Shown: positions 22,967 through 34,092 of the stretch, in pieces | How the letters are laid out: each line of letters starts with the position of its first letter | How positions within the stretch are numbered: the stretch's first letter is position 1 | Assembly (NCBI RefSeq): GCF_028769735.1 | Contig: NC_088186.1 | Coordinates: 11,005,001-11,069,000, forward strand | Reading direction: 5' to 3' | Length of the DNA: 64,000 bases | Source of the DNA: Zonotrichia leucophrys gambelii | Taxonomy: Eukaryota > Chordata > Aves > Passeriformes > Passerellidae | Program-made: the position numbers and the translations under genes | The notes under the pieces: model-generated | Database searches by the model: none | What the model was told of the DNA's origin: nothing | Seen by the model: the letters and a program-made list of their open reading frames with translations, nothing else

Positions 22967-23601
22967 TCCTTCCCATTCTGTGCCCAATATGATGCTTCTG
23001 CCCTCAGAGGTGCATTCCTGACTGGTGTGGAACGATTAATGACTTCCAGGTCCCAAAGGTGTGGATGTGGGAGTGAGAATCATGGAACAGAGGCAATACA
23101 GCTCTGACATAGGATCTGCAAAGCCTGGCTCATCCGTCAGGAATGCCACGATGGAGGGGACGTTCCAAGGGCAGTCACCATGGGAAAATATTTTATCAAA
23201 GAAACTTGGAATAAAAAAACAAAATTAAAATCTAAACATGAGCACTTGACACAGTGCCACATCAAGGCTATTTTTAATTTCCTTCCTGATTGCTCCACTC
23301 GTTTTCATCATCGTCAGCTCTTTGAACGATGGAGTTAGTCACCATCCATGAGATGAAGTGTATGGTTTGCAGTGAGCATCATCTGACCTCTCCTGAGGGA
23401 CACCAGAGCCATGGTGTGGCAGTGCCCAGGAATCTGCCACCAGCCACCTGCTGGCCCAGACTCTGTGTCTGGCTGGAGTTTGGGATGGGCCAGGATGTGG
23501 TGGTGCCCTGGCTCTGCTGCAAGAGCTCCAAGTGCCAGAGATGGAGACACTTTCATGTCTGTCTTTGGGGAAGGTGATTCCCATGGAACCACCAGCCTAA
23601 A
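22967..23601. other. Unique stretch, no gene seen
   Basis: About 630 bp between two CR1 pieces. Frames on both strands at 23329-23592 overlap almost completely and have no motif. Confidence 0.4.
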
Positions 23602-23706
23602 AGAATCATAGACTAGCTTGAGTTGACCTTAAAGCTCATCTCATTCCACCCCACTGGCATGGGACACCTTTCACTAGACCAGGTTGCTCCAAACGGTTTC
23701 AGGGAT
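23602..23706 (-). mobile_element. CR1 LINE terminal fragment
   Basis: Inverted tail: 'agaatcatagactagcttgagttgacc', 'agctcatctcattcc', 'ggcatgggacacctttcactagaccaggttgctccaa'. About 105 bp. Confidence 0.93.
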
Positions 23707-24088
23707 TTTTAGAAAGAAGAGAGCAGGCTGGTGCTCAGTTCCCACTGCTCAAAATTTTAATTCTGATTACTTCTAATTGTGCACTTAATGAGCTGGAGAA
23801 GCCCTTGCTGAGAGCCTGACACAGGTACAGGCTTGAAATCCCTGCTGAGGTCAAGTGTGAGGAGGAGTGAAAGTGAGCACTGGCCTCAGTGCTCAGTGTC
23901 TGAGCTCAAGTGTCTGAGCACCAGATCCTGTCTGAGCATGGGTTCCAAAATCAGGAGCTCTCCTGCTCTCCACAGCACAAAAGGGACCTCACACCCGTGG
24001 GGGACACGGAGGAGTCCCAGAACCCCCCTTGCTCTGTGTGCTTTGAACTTCCAATGGAATGGTACATTTTCTTTCAGGTTCAAATCCT
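23707..24088. other. Spacer between two minus-strand CR1 pieces
   Basis: About 380 bp, no gene or repeat recognised. Confidence 0.4.
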
Positions 24089-24214
24089 AAAATATTCTGA
24101 GCTAAAAGGGAACCACAAGGACCATCAAGTCCAGCTCCTGGCCCTACACAGACACTCCAACAATCCCACCCTGGGCATCTCTGACAGCATTTTCCAAACA
24201 CTCCTTAAACCCTC
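24089..24214 (-). mobile_element. CR1 LINE terminal fragment, divergent tail type
   Basis: Inverted tail of the GC-rich branch: 'aatattctgagctaaaagggaaccacaaggaccatcaagtccagctcctggcc', 'acactccaacaatcccaccctg', 'catctctgacagcattttccaaacactcctt'. It corresponds to the tail type of 8690-9018. Confidence 0.88.
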
Positions 24215-27119
24215 ATTATTTGTTTTCTCAGAGTATTTAGCTCAGGGCAATACTGATTTCTTGACTTTCCAGTTCTGTGGCTTTGGCTGTGCTCAGTGAT
24301 TCCTTGATAAAAAATGAGTGGTTTTTGGTTGATGTCGTAGCTGGAAAATACTCATCAGTCCAACTGGAGCAGCCTCCTTTTCCTTGATCCACAGAGGAGG
24401 ATCCTTGTGGTGATCCCTCACAGCATGGATCAATTATGGAGCACTTTTCATTGTGCAGGTTTTTGGTAATCTATTTCCTAATCCTTTGGGCTGAGCTCCT
24501 GAAGCTAATGGGAGTTACTGGAAAGACTGAGGAGAAGCATGTAGGCAAATGGCTTTGAAGCCAGACTGGAATAATTCCTTTTCAGTAGAGAGCAGCATTG
24601 TATCACTTGGGAATGTCTTTCCAGGAAGATATTTATATATTCAAAAATTTACTTCATATTAACCTCTCTGTTTTCAATTTACTTAAGTAACTGATTAACA
24701 GTGATTCCATTGAACTGCAAAATTCAGTTGCATACCTGAGTATGCAGCCAGGACACTGACCAGGACACGCAGCTCATTGTCTTCAGTTTTGCTGTGGGGT
24801 GGTGTCAGGTCCAGGCAGCCTGAAGGGGATCACCTGATGCCATGGCATTGGGCCCTTTCCATGGCTTTATGCTTCACTTCATGGTTTTAATGGAGGATTT
24901 ATGATGGGGTTTGGCTGTTGCTGTCCCATAAGGAGACTGAGTGATGGGGAAATTCAGCTGGGCCAGGACAGGGGGCTGAGTTCCCAGATGGAGACAGCGA
25001 CCACCCCCAGCAGAGCACCCCCCTTGCCTCCCCCTTGGCCTAACCAGCCCACAGGCTCCAGAACTCCCTGAAAAATTGCTCCTTTGGCTTTGGCTTATTT
25101 AAAAATAAAATCTCCTGCGCAAACTCAAGACTATTTGTTTTTACTAAAGTCTGGAGTTTCCCACAGTGGCCTGTTATGTTTGGGGACTGTTGGAGCCAAC
25201 ATCCATTTTTTTTCCTAAGGTAAGGAGCCTTTCTTACCAGAATCATTAGGATTATAATCATGACAGACATTTCCTAATTAGTCTTTAATCACAGGCTGGA
25301 CTTTCTGACATGTTCTGGGAACTGATGCTCCTGCCAGACCTTTTCTGCACCCTCAGCTGGGGTCCCCATGGCTCGGCCATGTCCCAGGAGGGACTCCAGG
25401 ATGCTCCATGTGCACAAAGGGAGTAATGACTTGGCTCCTGACTGGACAGGGGGGAGAAAAGGAGAGGGAGGGCTTGGGAGAGTGTTTTGAGTTTTTGAGA
25501 TCTCAAGAGCCTGATGGGTGAGGATGAAATACCCACATCAGGACATGTCCAGGCTGAACATTCCCCACACAGTGAGGAGCATCCCCGGGCATGCCACTGG
25601 GTGCACTACTCTGGTTCCTGCTCCAGCTCCCTCTGGGGCTGTGCTCAGAGAGCTCAGACTTACCACGTTTTCTGATTTCCTGCACTGTGGTGGGAGATGA
25701 TTGAGGCTTGTTAGGAGACAGAGTTGTGTGCTGGCTCTGCTGTGGCTCTGAGGTGCTTCCAACAGACAGCCAAGCACACAGTGAGCAGGAGGGACATCCT
25801 CCACCCCAGCCCTGCACCCAGACCCACAGCAGGAGCCACTCCTTCCTCCCTGCTGCTCCTTCTCTCCAGCTCTGCCCTGGCCTTTGTGAACACCGGGTAC
25901 CCCTGGCCCCGTTCCCACACTCACAATCTCTGGGTCATGGCAGACAAAAGGAGGTGCCGTGCTGGGAGCCGGGCTGGGGCAGAGCTGCCTCTGCTGCTGC
26001 TGCCTCATTCCATTCTCACTGGGGATGACCTGCAGTTTTCTCCCTGCTAATCCCTCCCTTTAATCCCCTTCTCCTCTCCTCACCCGGGTCAGGGTGCCTT
26101 CTTGTCATCTCTCTCCTTCCCTGGTGGTTCCATCCCAGGCGCTATTGATAAATCCAGATCCAGATGAGACGTCCCTGTCACCCACACCCTGCATCTCACT
26201 GGTGGGCAGGGTCCAAGCCAGGGCTGCAGGAAGGTGGAGATTAGACAGGAGCTGTAAGAGAAGTCCTTCAGAGGTGGATCAAGACAAGGCTGGGTTCTGC
26301 CTCCTGGTGAATTCCCAACTGGGACTTCTCACCAAGGAGATGTAGGGCTGAAATCCCATGTCCCCATGGGTCCCACAGCAATATTTCACTCCTGGGTTTG
26401 CTTCTGGAGCTGGGGACCCAGCAGTGGCCTCGACCCTGCCAGGCAGTGTGCTCCCTGCCATGCCCTGCCATGAAGAACCTTGGCACTGGGAGCCAGAGCT
26501 GGGCACCTGCCCTTCACACAGACATCACTACTGTCAGGCTTAGCACAGCATCACCAGGGGCTCTGCTCAGAGTCTGAACAGATTCGGGGTCTGAGTTTAG
26601 TCCTGATTTGTGAGAGACTTTGCTCTAACACTGAAGCACCAGGGTGTTCTCTATAAACGGTCTGATGCAGTTCCAGCCCACATTGCAGTGATGAGGTGAA
26701 GTGCTCAATTGTCACCAAATCAAATCAAAAGAGTCAATAGTTGTGGTTTTATTGGAAATCCAACAGTAGCATCCTCATTTCCAGGCTTGAGTGGGAGCTC
26801 AAGGCTGCAGTGTGGGTGAATCCTGCCAATGGCAGAGCTGTCCCCTTTTCTAGCTGTTTTTTGGAAGTGCAGCTGCAGCTCACAAGCTGCAAGACCCTTC
26901 CATCTGGAATTTCAGTATTTCCAGTCCTAATACTGTGTCACTGGTCCTTACCTACCAAGGAGTTGGCAGCTCCAAAACCTCCTGCTTCAGCACTTTTCTC
27001 TGGCACCTGCAAGGCTGGGGACTGACCTGAGCAGCCACCTCTGCCAGTGACTGTGGCATCCTCTGTGCTTCTGGAGGCCCCTTGAGGATGCACCTGTGGT
27101 TTCTCCCTGTATTTTCCTA
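24215..27119. other. Long unique stretch, no gene seen
   Basis: About 2.9 kb without a recognised gene, RNA or dispersed repeat. 24610-24720 and 26690-26760 are AT-rich; 25300-26500 is GC-rich with overlapping frames on both strands (25538-26008 minus, 25708-26050 plus) that show no domain. Confidence 0.42.
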
Positions 27120-27318
27120 CAGTGAGAGTGGGAAACACTGGCACAAGTTGTCCACAGAGGTGATGGCTGCCCTGCTCCAGGAAACATTCAAGGTCAGACT
27201 GGATGTGCCTCTGAGAAACCTGAGCTAATGGACGATGTCCCTGGTCACTGCAGGAGATTTGGACTAAATGAGCTTTAAAGGTCCCTTCCAACCCAAAGCG
27301 TGTGATGATTCTATGATC
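27120..27318 (+). mobile_element. CR1 LINE 3' fragment
   Basis: Plus-strand tail, diverged: 'cactggcacaagttgtccacagaggtgatggctgccc', 'attcaaggtcagactggatgtgcc', 'ggactaaatgagctttaaaggtcccttccaaccc', ending 'gtgatgattctatgat'. Confidence 0.93.
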
Positions 27319-28028
27319 CTGGTAATAAACCTGTGCCATCCAGGTGCTGACAGAGCAGCAGTGCATAGCCCTCCCTGCTGACCTGAATCATGTGGTACCA
27401 GGGATGAGTGAAAAAAAAAACAAACCAAAAATGAGCCTGTGGCAGGAGAAGCGGCCTGGGATGGGAGATAAGGTTTTCCTGTTTCCCACAACACCCTGTG
27501 TTTCTTATCTTCAGTACTGCAAATAAAAACGAGGGAGCCAGTAAGGCTGATTCCCACAATGCAGTGAGGACTCATCAGCACTGTTTTCCCAGTGGCTCCT
27601 GTCTCTGTAGGAGGATGCCTGGGCCCCAGGATGGGCTTTCCCCACAGAGGTCAGCTCAGTGGAGGTCTTCTCTCCCCACGTGGCAGGGAGGGCTCTGTGT
27701 GTCCCCTCCATGCCCCACAGGATGGCTCCTGTTGGTCCTGCAGGGACAGGGATGTTGCAGATCCCACCACTCTGGTCCACAAAAGCTTCCTGGCCACCAG
27801 CAGGGAGGGAAATGCAGCAGTGCCCTGAACCAGCCTGGCAGGACCCCCAGCCCTCCTTTGCCAGCCTTGGCACACAGGAGCCCCACCCTCAGACAAACAA
27901 GGCTTGCAGTTTTCCAGAGCAAACGCTGGGAGTTCGCAGCACCTGCTCATCAGTGTATGGAGTTCAATAAGGTTTTGAAATGTGGGATCTATAATTTATC
28001 ACCTGCACTAAAATAGGGTAACTTATTT
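27319..28028. other. Unique stretch, no gene seen
   Basis: About 710 bp with GC-rich centre. Frames on both strands (27498-28016 plus, 27511-27873 minus) overlap and lack motifs. Confidence 0.4.
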
Positions 28029-28101
28029 TATAGAATTACAGACTGGTTTGGGCTGGAATGGACCTTTAAATCTTATCTTGTTCTACTCCCTGCCATGGGG
28101 T
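28029..28101 (-). mobile_element. CR1 LINE terminal fragment
   Basis: Inverted tail of about 70 bp: 'atagaattacagactggtttgggctggaatggacctttaaa', 'ccctgccatgggg'. Confidence 0.9.
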
Positions 28102-28927
28102 ATTTTTGCACCAGCTTTTCTGAAACAATGAGTGCTTGTCCTCCATGTTATCCTGTTTGCATTACCTATTTCTAGAGACATGCATGATTTATGATCCTAA
28201 CCTCTCTCGAGGGAAATAATGGGGAAAATGTAGGTGCTGCTGGTCTGCATGAATTTTATCAAGTAGGACAGCTGGCTGGTGAAGCCACATCTCCTGCTTT
28301 CCAGGAGGAGCCAGGACATGTATGAAAAATTCAAGGTTGCCCAATGTGCCATCAAGAAGAAAAGAGCATCTCAACAGAGGTTTGGCATGCACTGGGTCTG
28401 GTAGCAGGTGAGGGGCAGGACTGGGACAAACTCTGGGAATTTTTAGGCCAGCGGGAATTTCACAACGGGAGGTGGGATGGGGCCTCCACAGCAAACATTT
28501 TAAGTCCAACATCGAAAGCTTTAAGTAGTTGTACAGGCTTTTAAGGTGTCTGACCTTTGACTTGTCCAGGGAAAAAGCAGGGAAGAGATTCCTTTTTCCA
28601 CTGGAATAAGTCCAGCTTGGCAGCCTGCACCCAATTAGCAGCAAAAGCCACTAACAACTCAGCATGTGCAACTCCGGCCTCCAACTCTTCTCACAGACCT
28701 TGTGAACTCTGGGACTGTTTTCTTTTCAGCCACCCTTTGCCAGCAAAATCCACACACTGGATGGTCTGTCCCAGGAGAAATCAGCTCTGCTGGAGCCTGA
28801 ACCATTTGGAGGGAAAAGTGCTGCTTTCTAAGTGCCAGGGGGATTGTTCTAAAAATCCCCTTCCCACATTAAAGCACTGTCTCTGTTGTATGAAAGTATT
28901 AAAATTGTTAATATAGATATTAGCTCA
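28102..28927. other. Unique stretch, no gene seen
   Basis: About 825 bp, mixed composition, ending in a (TA)n run. No gene or repeat family recognised. Confidence 0.4.
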
Positions 28928-28987
28928 TTATATATATATATATATTGTATCTAAATGTGTGTGTGCATATATATTTTTATATATATC
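28928..28987. repeat. (TA)n / (TG)n microsatellite
   Basis: TATATATATATATA run, then a short GTGTGTG and a second ATATATATTTTTATATATAT part. Confidence 0.95.
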
Positions 28988-29770
28988 AGATCCCACTGTA
29001 TTGTGCTGAGGCTGTGGAATTTTACTTCAGACTTTGGTAGTGTTCATGCTTGAGTAAAACAAACCAAAGGATACCCTGGCCCTGGAAATGAGGTTTTGCT
29101 TCACTGAGTAGCTGAGATGAGGAGTAAGGGGCTGGTTTTGTGTGATCTTGGCTGTACCACCCCCAGGCCCTGGATCAGCACATGCCTGGCTGCTCACCTC
29201 TCACTGGCAATGGGCCCCAGCGCCATTGCTGACTCACTGGGAGCCCCAGGCCTCAGGAAAATACCAGAATTCTCCCTGGGAGTGTCACCGTGGCTCTGTC
29301 CAGGGTTGGGCTGATGCCTCCATGAGCAAACATCCCGCTCGGGGCCAGGGGCTGGGCCACGCCGTGACCTGGCTGGGGCCAGCTCCTGACACAACTGCTT
29401 GGGATTCTGCTTTTCCCACAAGCACTTGCATCCCCCATAGCCCCTTTCTGGGTGATTAATGACCCTGCTGATAGATTTGTGCCACTGCTTCTTCCTGGGG
29501 CTGCTCCCGGGCAGGGCATGTCCCTCTCCCCAGCCTTCCCAGGGATGCTCCCAGTTGGCACTTCCCATGAGAGGGGCAGATGCATCCCCACGTGCAGCTC
29601 CAGCACAGCCTCTGCTCAGCTGGGTCTGAGCAATTCCTGCTCCTTCTCCTCTGCTGCCCTGTAAGAGCCTCAGGCCCTGCCGATTCCCCACCCTTTCCCT
29701 GGTGTGGAGCTCCCCTGCCTTGGAATGGGCTGCAAGGCTGGGCCCTGCACAGCTCCCGGCTGGGCCCAGT
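28988..29770. other. Unique stretch leading into a minisatellite
   Basis: About 780 bp, GC content rising to the right. The 306-codon minus frame 29194-30114 begins in the minisatellite to the right, so its length comes from repeat structure. Confidence 0.42.
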
Positions 29771-30015
29771 GCTGTGGCTGTGCTGGGGCTGTCCCGGAGC
29801 TGGGCCAGCCCAGCCTGGCCTGGGCAGAGCCTGGGGAGTGCAGGGGCTGCAGGAGGTCCCTTGGTGCCCCCCCAGGTGCTGTGGCTGTGCTGGGGCTCTC
29901 CAGGAGCTGGCTCAGCCCAGCCTGGCCATGCACAGGGGAGTGCAGGGGCTGCAGGGGGTTCAGGGTCCCTCGGTGCCCCCCCAGGCACTGTGGCTGTGCC
30001 GGAGTCCCCGCTGCC
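29771..30015. repeat. Minisatellite with about 107-109-bp units
   Basis: Two full and one partial unit. Units start at 29771 and 29878 (GCTGTGGCTGTGCTGGGGCT) and at about 29987 (ACTGTGGCTGTGCCGGAG). Shared inner blocks are CAGCCCAGCCTGGCC and GGAGTGCAGGGGCTGCAGG. The open frames over it on both strands (to 306 codons) are repeat products. Confidence 0.92.
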
Positions 30016-30910
30016 AGAGGAGCCACTGGGGCCTGGGAGGGGATTCAGGGCTTGTCCTGCAAGTGGGGAAGTGCTGGAAGCTGCCTGGGGAAGGAGATCT
30101 CTTGGAAAAGGCATCTGGCAGGGATGTTCTCCCTGTGGAAATAGATGTGCTGCTTTCCCTGGAAAAGGGCTCTGACCCAGGGAGTTGCTGCTCTGTGATT
30201 TCTCCTGAGCTTTGGGCTTTGCTGGGGCTGTACATTAATTTCTCAGAGCCCCGCCTTTTGCCAGTCTTATTCCTCCTTTTCTGCTCCTTTTCAGTATTAT
30301 TTCCTTTAAAAATCCAGGTGACCCTAGCAGTTCTGCCTTCCAGTCTCAATGCCCACGGCAGAGAACTCCAGGACAGGCCCTGGGAATCAGGGCAGAATCA
30401 GGATTTATTAAAAACCCTAGAAAGCAATTTCACTAAGGCCATAAAACAGCAAGGCAGCTAAAAGCAGATAAATCTACTAATTATTTGCTCATTAAAAAAG
30501 CCCTCCAACACATTCTTCTACAGTGATCCAATAAATCTCTCCAACACCCTTAAGGACAGTTGTCTTCAATTCTTATCTCCCCACAGGGAAGCCTTTTATG
30601 GGCCTACAAACTGTGGGTTTAGGATCTGTACTGCAGAATGTAACCAAAGTTTGATGAGATCATCCAAGAGAAGCGACCCCAGTTCCCCATGGCAGGAGGA
30701 AGCAGCAGGTCCCTCCCCAGGGAGGGGATGAAGCCCCAGGACTGGCAGGACTGGCAGCTCTTGCCCCATGACTCCAGGGGGATTGCAGGGACTCTGAGCC
30801 ATGGCCACAGCTGCTGCAAGTGCCTTTTCCTGGCACTGAAAGCATCTGAGCACACGATGAGCCTGTTTGCAGCCATCTGGGCTCCTGCACTGGGTGCATG
30901 ACAGACAGGA
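30016..30910. other. Unique stretch, no gene seen
   Basis: About 900 bp. 30465-30560 is AT-rich (CTACTAATTATTTGCTCATTAAA). No gene recognised. Confidence 0.4.
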
Positions 30911-31030
30911 TGAGTCTTGGAGCAACCTGCTCTGGTGGAAAGTGTCCCTGCCCATGGCACGGGGTGGAACGAGATGAGCTTTAAGGTCCCTTCCAGCCCA
31001 ATGCAGTCTCTGCTTCTGTGATTTTGTGAT
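30911..31030 (+). mobile_element. CR1 LINE terminal fragment
   Basis: Plus-strand tail: 'gagtcttggagcaacctgctctggtggaaagtgtccctgcccatggcac', 'gagatgagctttaaggtcccttccagccc', ending 'tctgtgattttgtgat'. Confidence 0.95.
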
Positions 31031-31509
31031 TTGCACACAGAGGGCTGGGAATAGGGCTTGCCTTAGCCATGCTGGGGGGACTGGATGGAGCCCATATGGA
31101 AGGGGTGTTCCACAAAGACCTTCAGTTCTATGTGTTCAAATTTAAAACTTAGAGGAAAATCATCCCCCAGCTACTCCTTTCCCCAAAGGCAAACCCCCAC
31201 TAAAACTCTGAAATTATGCCAGAGATATTTTAGCACTGAAGCTGCCGGTGCAGGACTGCTCCCTGCCATGGTTTTGGGTGCTGGCTTCTGCCTCCAGAAT
31301 CTCAGCGTCCTTCTGGCCTTCCTGCAACCACCTTCAGCCTCCTCAGCTCTGGCACTGCTTGCTTCCATTCTGGCAGGGAGATGCTGGCAGCAGCATTCCC
31401 TGCCTGTGCCCTGCTGCTCCCTGCAATGCCAGCTTTGCCTGCAGGGCTGAGTTCACAGCCCATTTTCCAGCCAGCACCTGAATTTCCACCATTCTACTTC
31501 ATCTGCTGA
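31031..31509. other. Unique stretch, no gene seen
   Basis: About 480 bp between two CR1 pieces. A plus frame (31085-31450) lacks motifs. Confidence 0.4.
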
Positions 31510-31676
31510 GCCTGACCTGCCCCCCCGGCTGTGCCCTCCTGGCAGGAGCTGTGCAGAGCTCAAAGTCCCCCCTGAGCCTCCTTTGCTCCAGGCTGAGCCC
31601 CTTCCCAGCTCCCTCAGCCCCTCCTGGGGCTCCAGCTCCCTCTCCACCCTTCCCTCACTGGAGCTGTGCTTCCCTG
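31510..31676 (-). mobile_element. CR1 LINE internal fragment (not the 3' end)
   Basis: Inverted copy of the region seen at about 22510-22665: 'cctcctggcaggagctgtgcagagctcaaagtcccccctgagcctc', 'ttgctccaggctgagccccttcccagctccctcagcccctcctggggctcc'. Similarity by eye is about 90 percent over 110 bp. It lacks the CR1 tail, so it was cut at both ends. Confidence 0.9.
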
Positions 31677-32420
31677 GTTTCCCACACCATGGAAAGGTCC
31701 CAGAGGAAATGTCACCAGCAGATTTAAAATGACATCGCTGCAGAAATTGTGCCATGAGCCTGATGCCACCACTCAGCCCCTGTGTCCCCATCCCCTGCTC
31801 TAGCAGCAGCTGCTATCTGGCTTTTATTTTCAGGTTTTATTGCTCTGAGATCACAGGCTGTGCAAGGAGGGTGTTTCTAACTATCCTTCTCTTACTGAGA
31901 CGATGTGTGGCTTGATTTTATGTGTTTTTCTGATGGCTTGTGCTTTCTGCCTGTGCAAAGCCTTTCTGCTTTATGGACTCAGGCCAGTTTGGCCAATGCC
32001 ACTCACACCCTCTGCAACCACCCGGCCTCCTATCCCAGACACCTGGGAGTGTAATCACTCCTAAAAAAAACCTCAGCCGTGAAGAAAATGTTTAATTTTG
32101 CATCTCAGCACATGCAAAGGCCCCAGTGTCCCAGCAGGGCATTAGCCAAAGCTGGCCCTCCTGCAGGATGCATCTCCACAGGGAAGTGCCTTTCTCCAGG
32201 CCGTGCTGGCCCAGGGCGATGCCGACGCTCTCTGGGCTCACCGGGACCAGCTGGGACAGCCCGGGGCGATGGGGGCACAGCAGAGCCGCAGCCTTGGGGC
32301 GGCGCAGGTTGGATCCAGAGCCCATCCTGCGTCCCCTCGCCCGGCCCTGGGGTGCTAGCAGCGATGGCAGCACGGCCTGTGCGCTGTCCCCGCGGCCGGC
32401 CTGCAGCCCATCCCCACCGC
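31677..32420. other. Unique stretch, GC rising to the right
   Basis: About 740 bp. From about 32200 the sequence becomes CpG-rich and runs into the pentamer array. Confidence 0.42.
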
Positions 32421-32800
32421 GCCATGCCATGCCGTGCCATGCTGTGCCGTGCCGTGCCGTGCCATGCTGTGCCATGCCGTGCCAGGCCGTGTCAGACAGT
32501 GCCGTGCCAGGCTGTGCCGTGCCGTGCCGTGCCGTGCCCTGCCATGCTGTGCCGTGCCGTGCCGTGCCATGCTGTGCCATGCCGTGCCAGGCCGTGTCAG
32601 ACAGTGCCGTGCCAGGCCGGGCCGTGCCGGGCCGGGCAGTTCCGGGCCAGGCCGGGCCGTGCTGTGCCATGCTGTGCCGAGCCATGCCGTGCTGGGCCAT
32701 GCCGTGCCGGGCAGTTCCGTGCCATGCCGTGCCGTACCAGGCCGGGCCGTGCCGTGCCGTGCCGTACCAGGCCGTGCCATGCCGGGCCGGGCCGGGCCGC
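32421..32800. repeat. GCCGT/GCCAT pentamer array, 76 units in perfect register
   Basis: 380 bp of 5-bp units (GCCGT, GCCAT, GCTGT, GCCAG, GCCGG and rare variants) with no register break that I can find. A block of about 10 units starting at 32461 recurs at 32566 (105 bp, 21 units); it contains the distinctive GTCAG-ACAGT pair. The word GCAGTTCCG recurs 75 bp apart. All plus frames and two minus frames stay open. The third minus frame is stopped only where GTCAG gives TGA. The 'proteins' at 32079-32963, 32126-33346 and 32092-32907 are repeat products. Confidence 0.97.
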
Positions 32801-33345
32801 ACGGGCCGTCCCTCCCGCCGGGGACAGAGCCCGGAGCCGCCTTCCCACGGGTGCTGTCCGCCCCCTCGGCTCCGCTCTGATGTGGCTTCCGAAGGATGTG
32901 GTGACAATAAAAGTGCGATGCCGGCGAGGTGCGAGGGGCGCCGGGCGCTCGGTTTCCTGTTAGCACCGGCGCAGCAAGGCCGGCTCCCCCCGCGCCGCCA
33001 GCTCCATTCACAGCTATTTGCTAAAACAACACACAGTGTGTCAACTCCCTCTAGGCCAAAAATAACTGCGGCCCCATTAACGCCGGCTGTTTGTTTGTTT
33101 TCAGCTGCTTTCTGCCCTCCTCGCGGAGGGACCCTGCCTGCCGGGGGGCGAGGGCCGTGCGGGCCCCGCCGTGCCCGGAGCCCCCGCTCCCCGCTGAGCC
33201 CCGGCCCGGCCGCGCTGCTGCTCCCGGCTGGGTCCCGGGGGCTGCCGGAGGTGCCCCCGCAGGGCCAGGGCAGCCGGGTCCCGGGGAGATTCCCCCAGCC
33301 CTGCCCCCTTGCCTCCCCAGATTTTGGGGACCCGATGGGATTGTA
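32801..33345. promoter_or_regulatory. CpG-rich island right of the pentamer array
   Basis: CG-rich sequence on both sides of an AT-richer 100-bp core (about 33000-33110) that has TAGGCCAAAAATAAC and CCCATTAACG words. The island plus the array span about 900 bp. It could be a promoter or enhancer; no flanking coding exon is recognised. Confidence 0.38.
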
Positions 33346-33949
33346 GGGCCATAGCGAAGGGTTGTGGCTGCCCGTGGCGCCAGGGATAGCAAATGTCGCC
33401 GTAGGTGCTAAGCAGGGTGAGCAGAAGGAGGGGACTTTGTGGACTTCCTTAGGGGCTTAGGAAGTGAGGCTGAGGTGGGAGCAAGAGTTCCTGGGGAGCT
33501 GGGAGTCCCCAGCACCTCCACAGACACTCCCAACCCCGCCTGCAGGATGGATTTTGCTTGGTTTTCCTGGGGAATCCACAAATGGGCATTTCAATTCTTA
33601 CTCTTTCAGTCAGATATTGGTGCTAAGAATGATGGTAATTACTCACAAACTTCTGGAAAACCTGTCTTGATTTTCAACCAGTTCTAAAGCAAAGTGAAAG
33701 TCTTCCAAACCAGAAGAAAAATGCCTCCAATGCCCACAGGGAGAAGAATTGCTTTAAAGAAGGAAATTCACATTTCCCACAGTGCCTGTGACAACACGTG
33801 TGCCCACAGTGGGCAATCAGAGCCCTTCCCCACAGATGTCCCTGGTGCTCTTTGCCCATCCAGCTCTCCCTAATCAGGCTCTTCAGGGGCCCCAAACAGG
33901 TAGAAGGGTTTGGCAACATCCCTCTCTGCAGGGACAGAGGACGACAGTG
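33346..33949. other. Unique stretch, no gene seen
   Basis: About 600 bp of ordinary composition between the CpG island and a CR1 piece. Confidence 0.4.
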
Positions 33950-34092
33950 TGTCTCTGTACTGGCCACACCTCATGTCCTGGGTTCAGTTTTGGGATTGTC
34001 ATGACAGAAAGACTTTGAGAGGCTGGAACACCAGGAGAGGCTGAGAGAGCCGGGAGGGCTCAGCCTGGAGAAAAGGAAGCTCAGGGGGACTC
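33950..34092 (+). mobile_element. CR1 LINE internal fragment
   Basis: Plus-strand piece from upstream of the CR1 tail: 'tactggccacacctcatgtcctgggttcagttttggg', 'gactttgagaggctggaacacc', 'aggagaggctgagagagccggg', 'ctcagcctggagaaaaggaagctcaggggga'. It stops before the tail. Confidence 0.9.

Noticed and set aside
32079..33346. 406- and 294-codon frames with repeated CRAVP-like peptides
   Set aside because: They are translations of the pentamer array in several frames at once.
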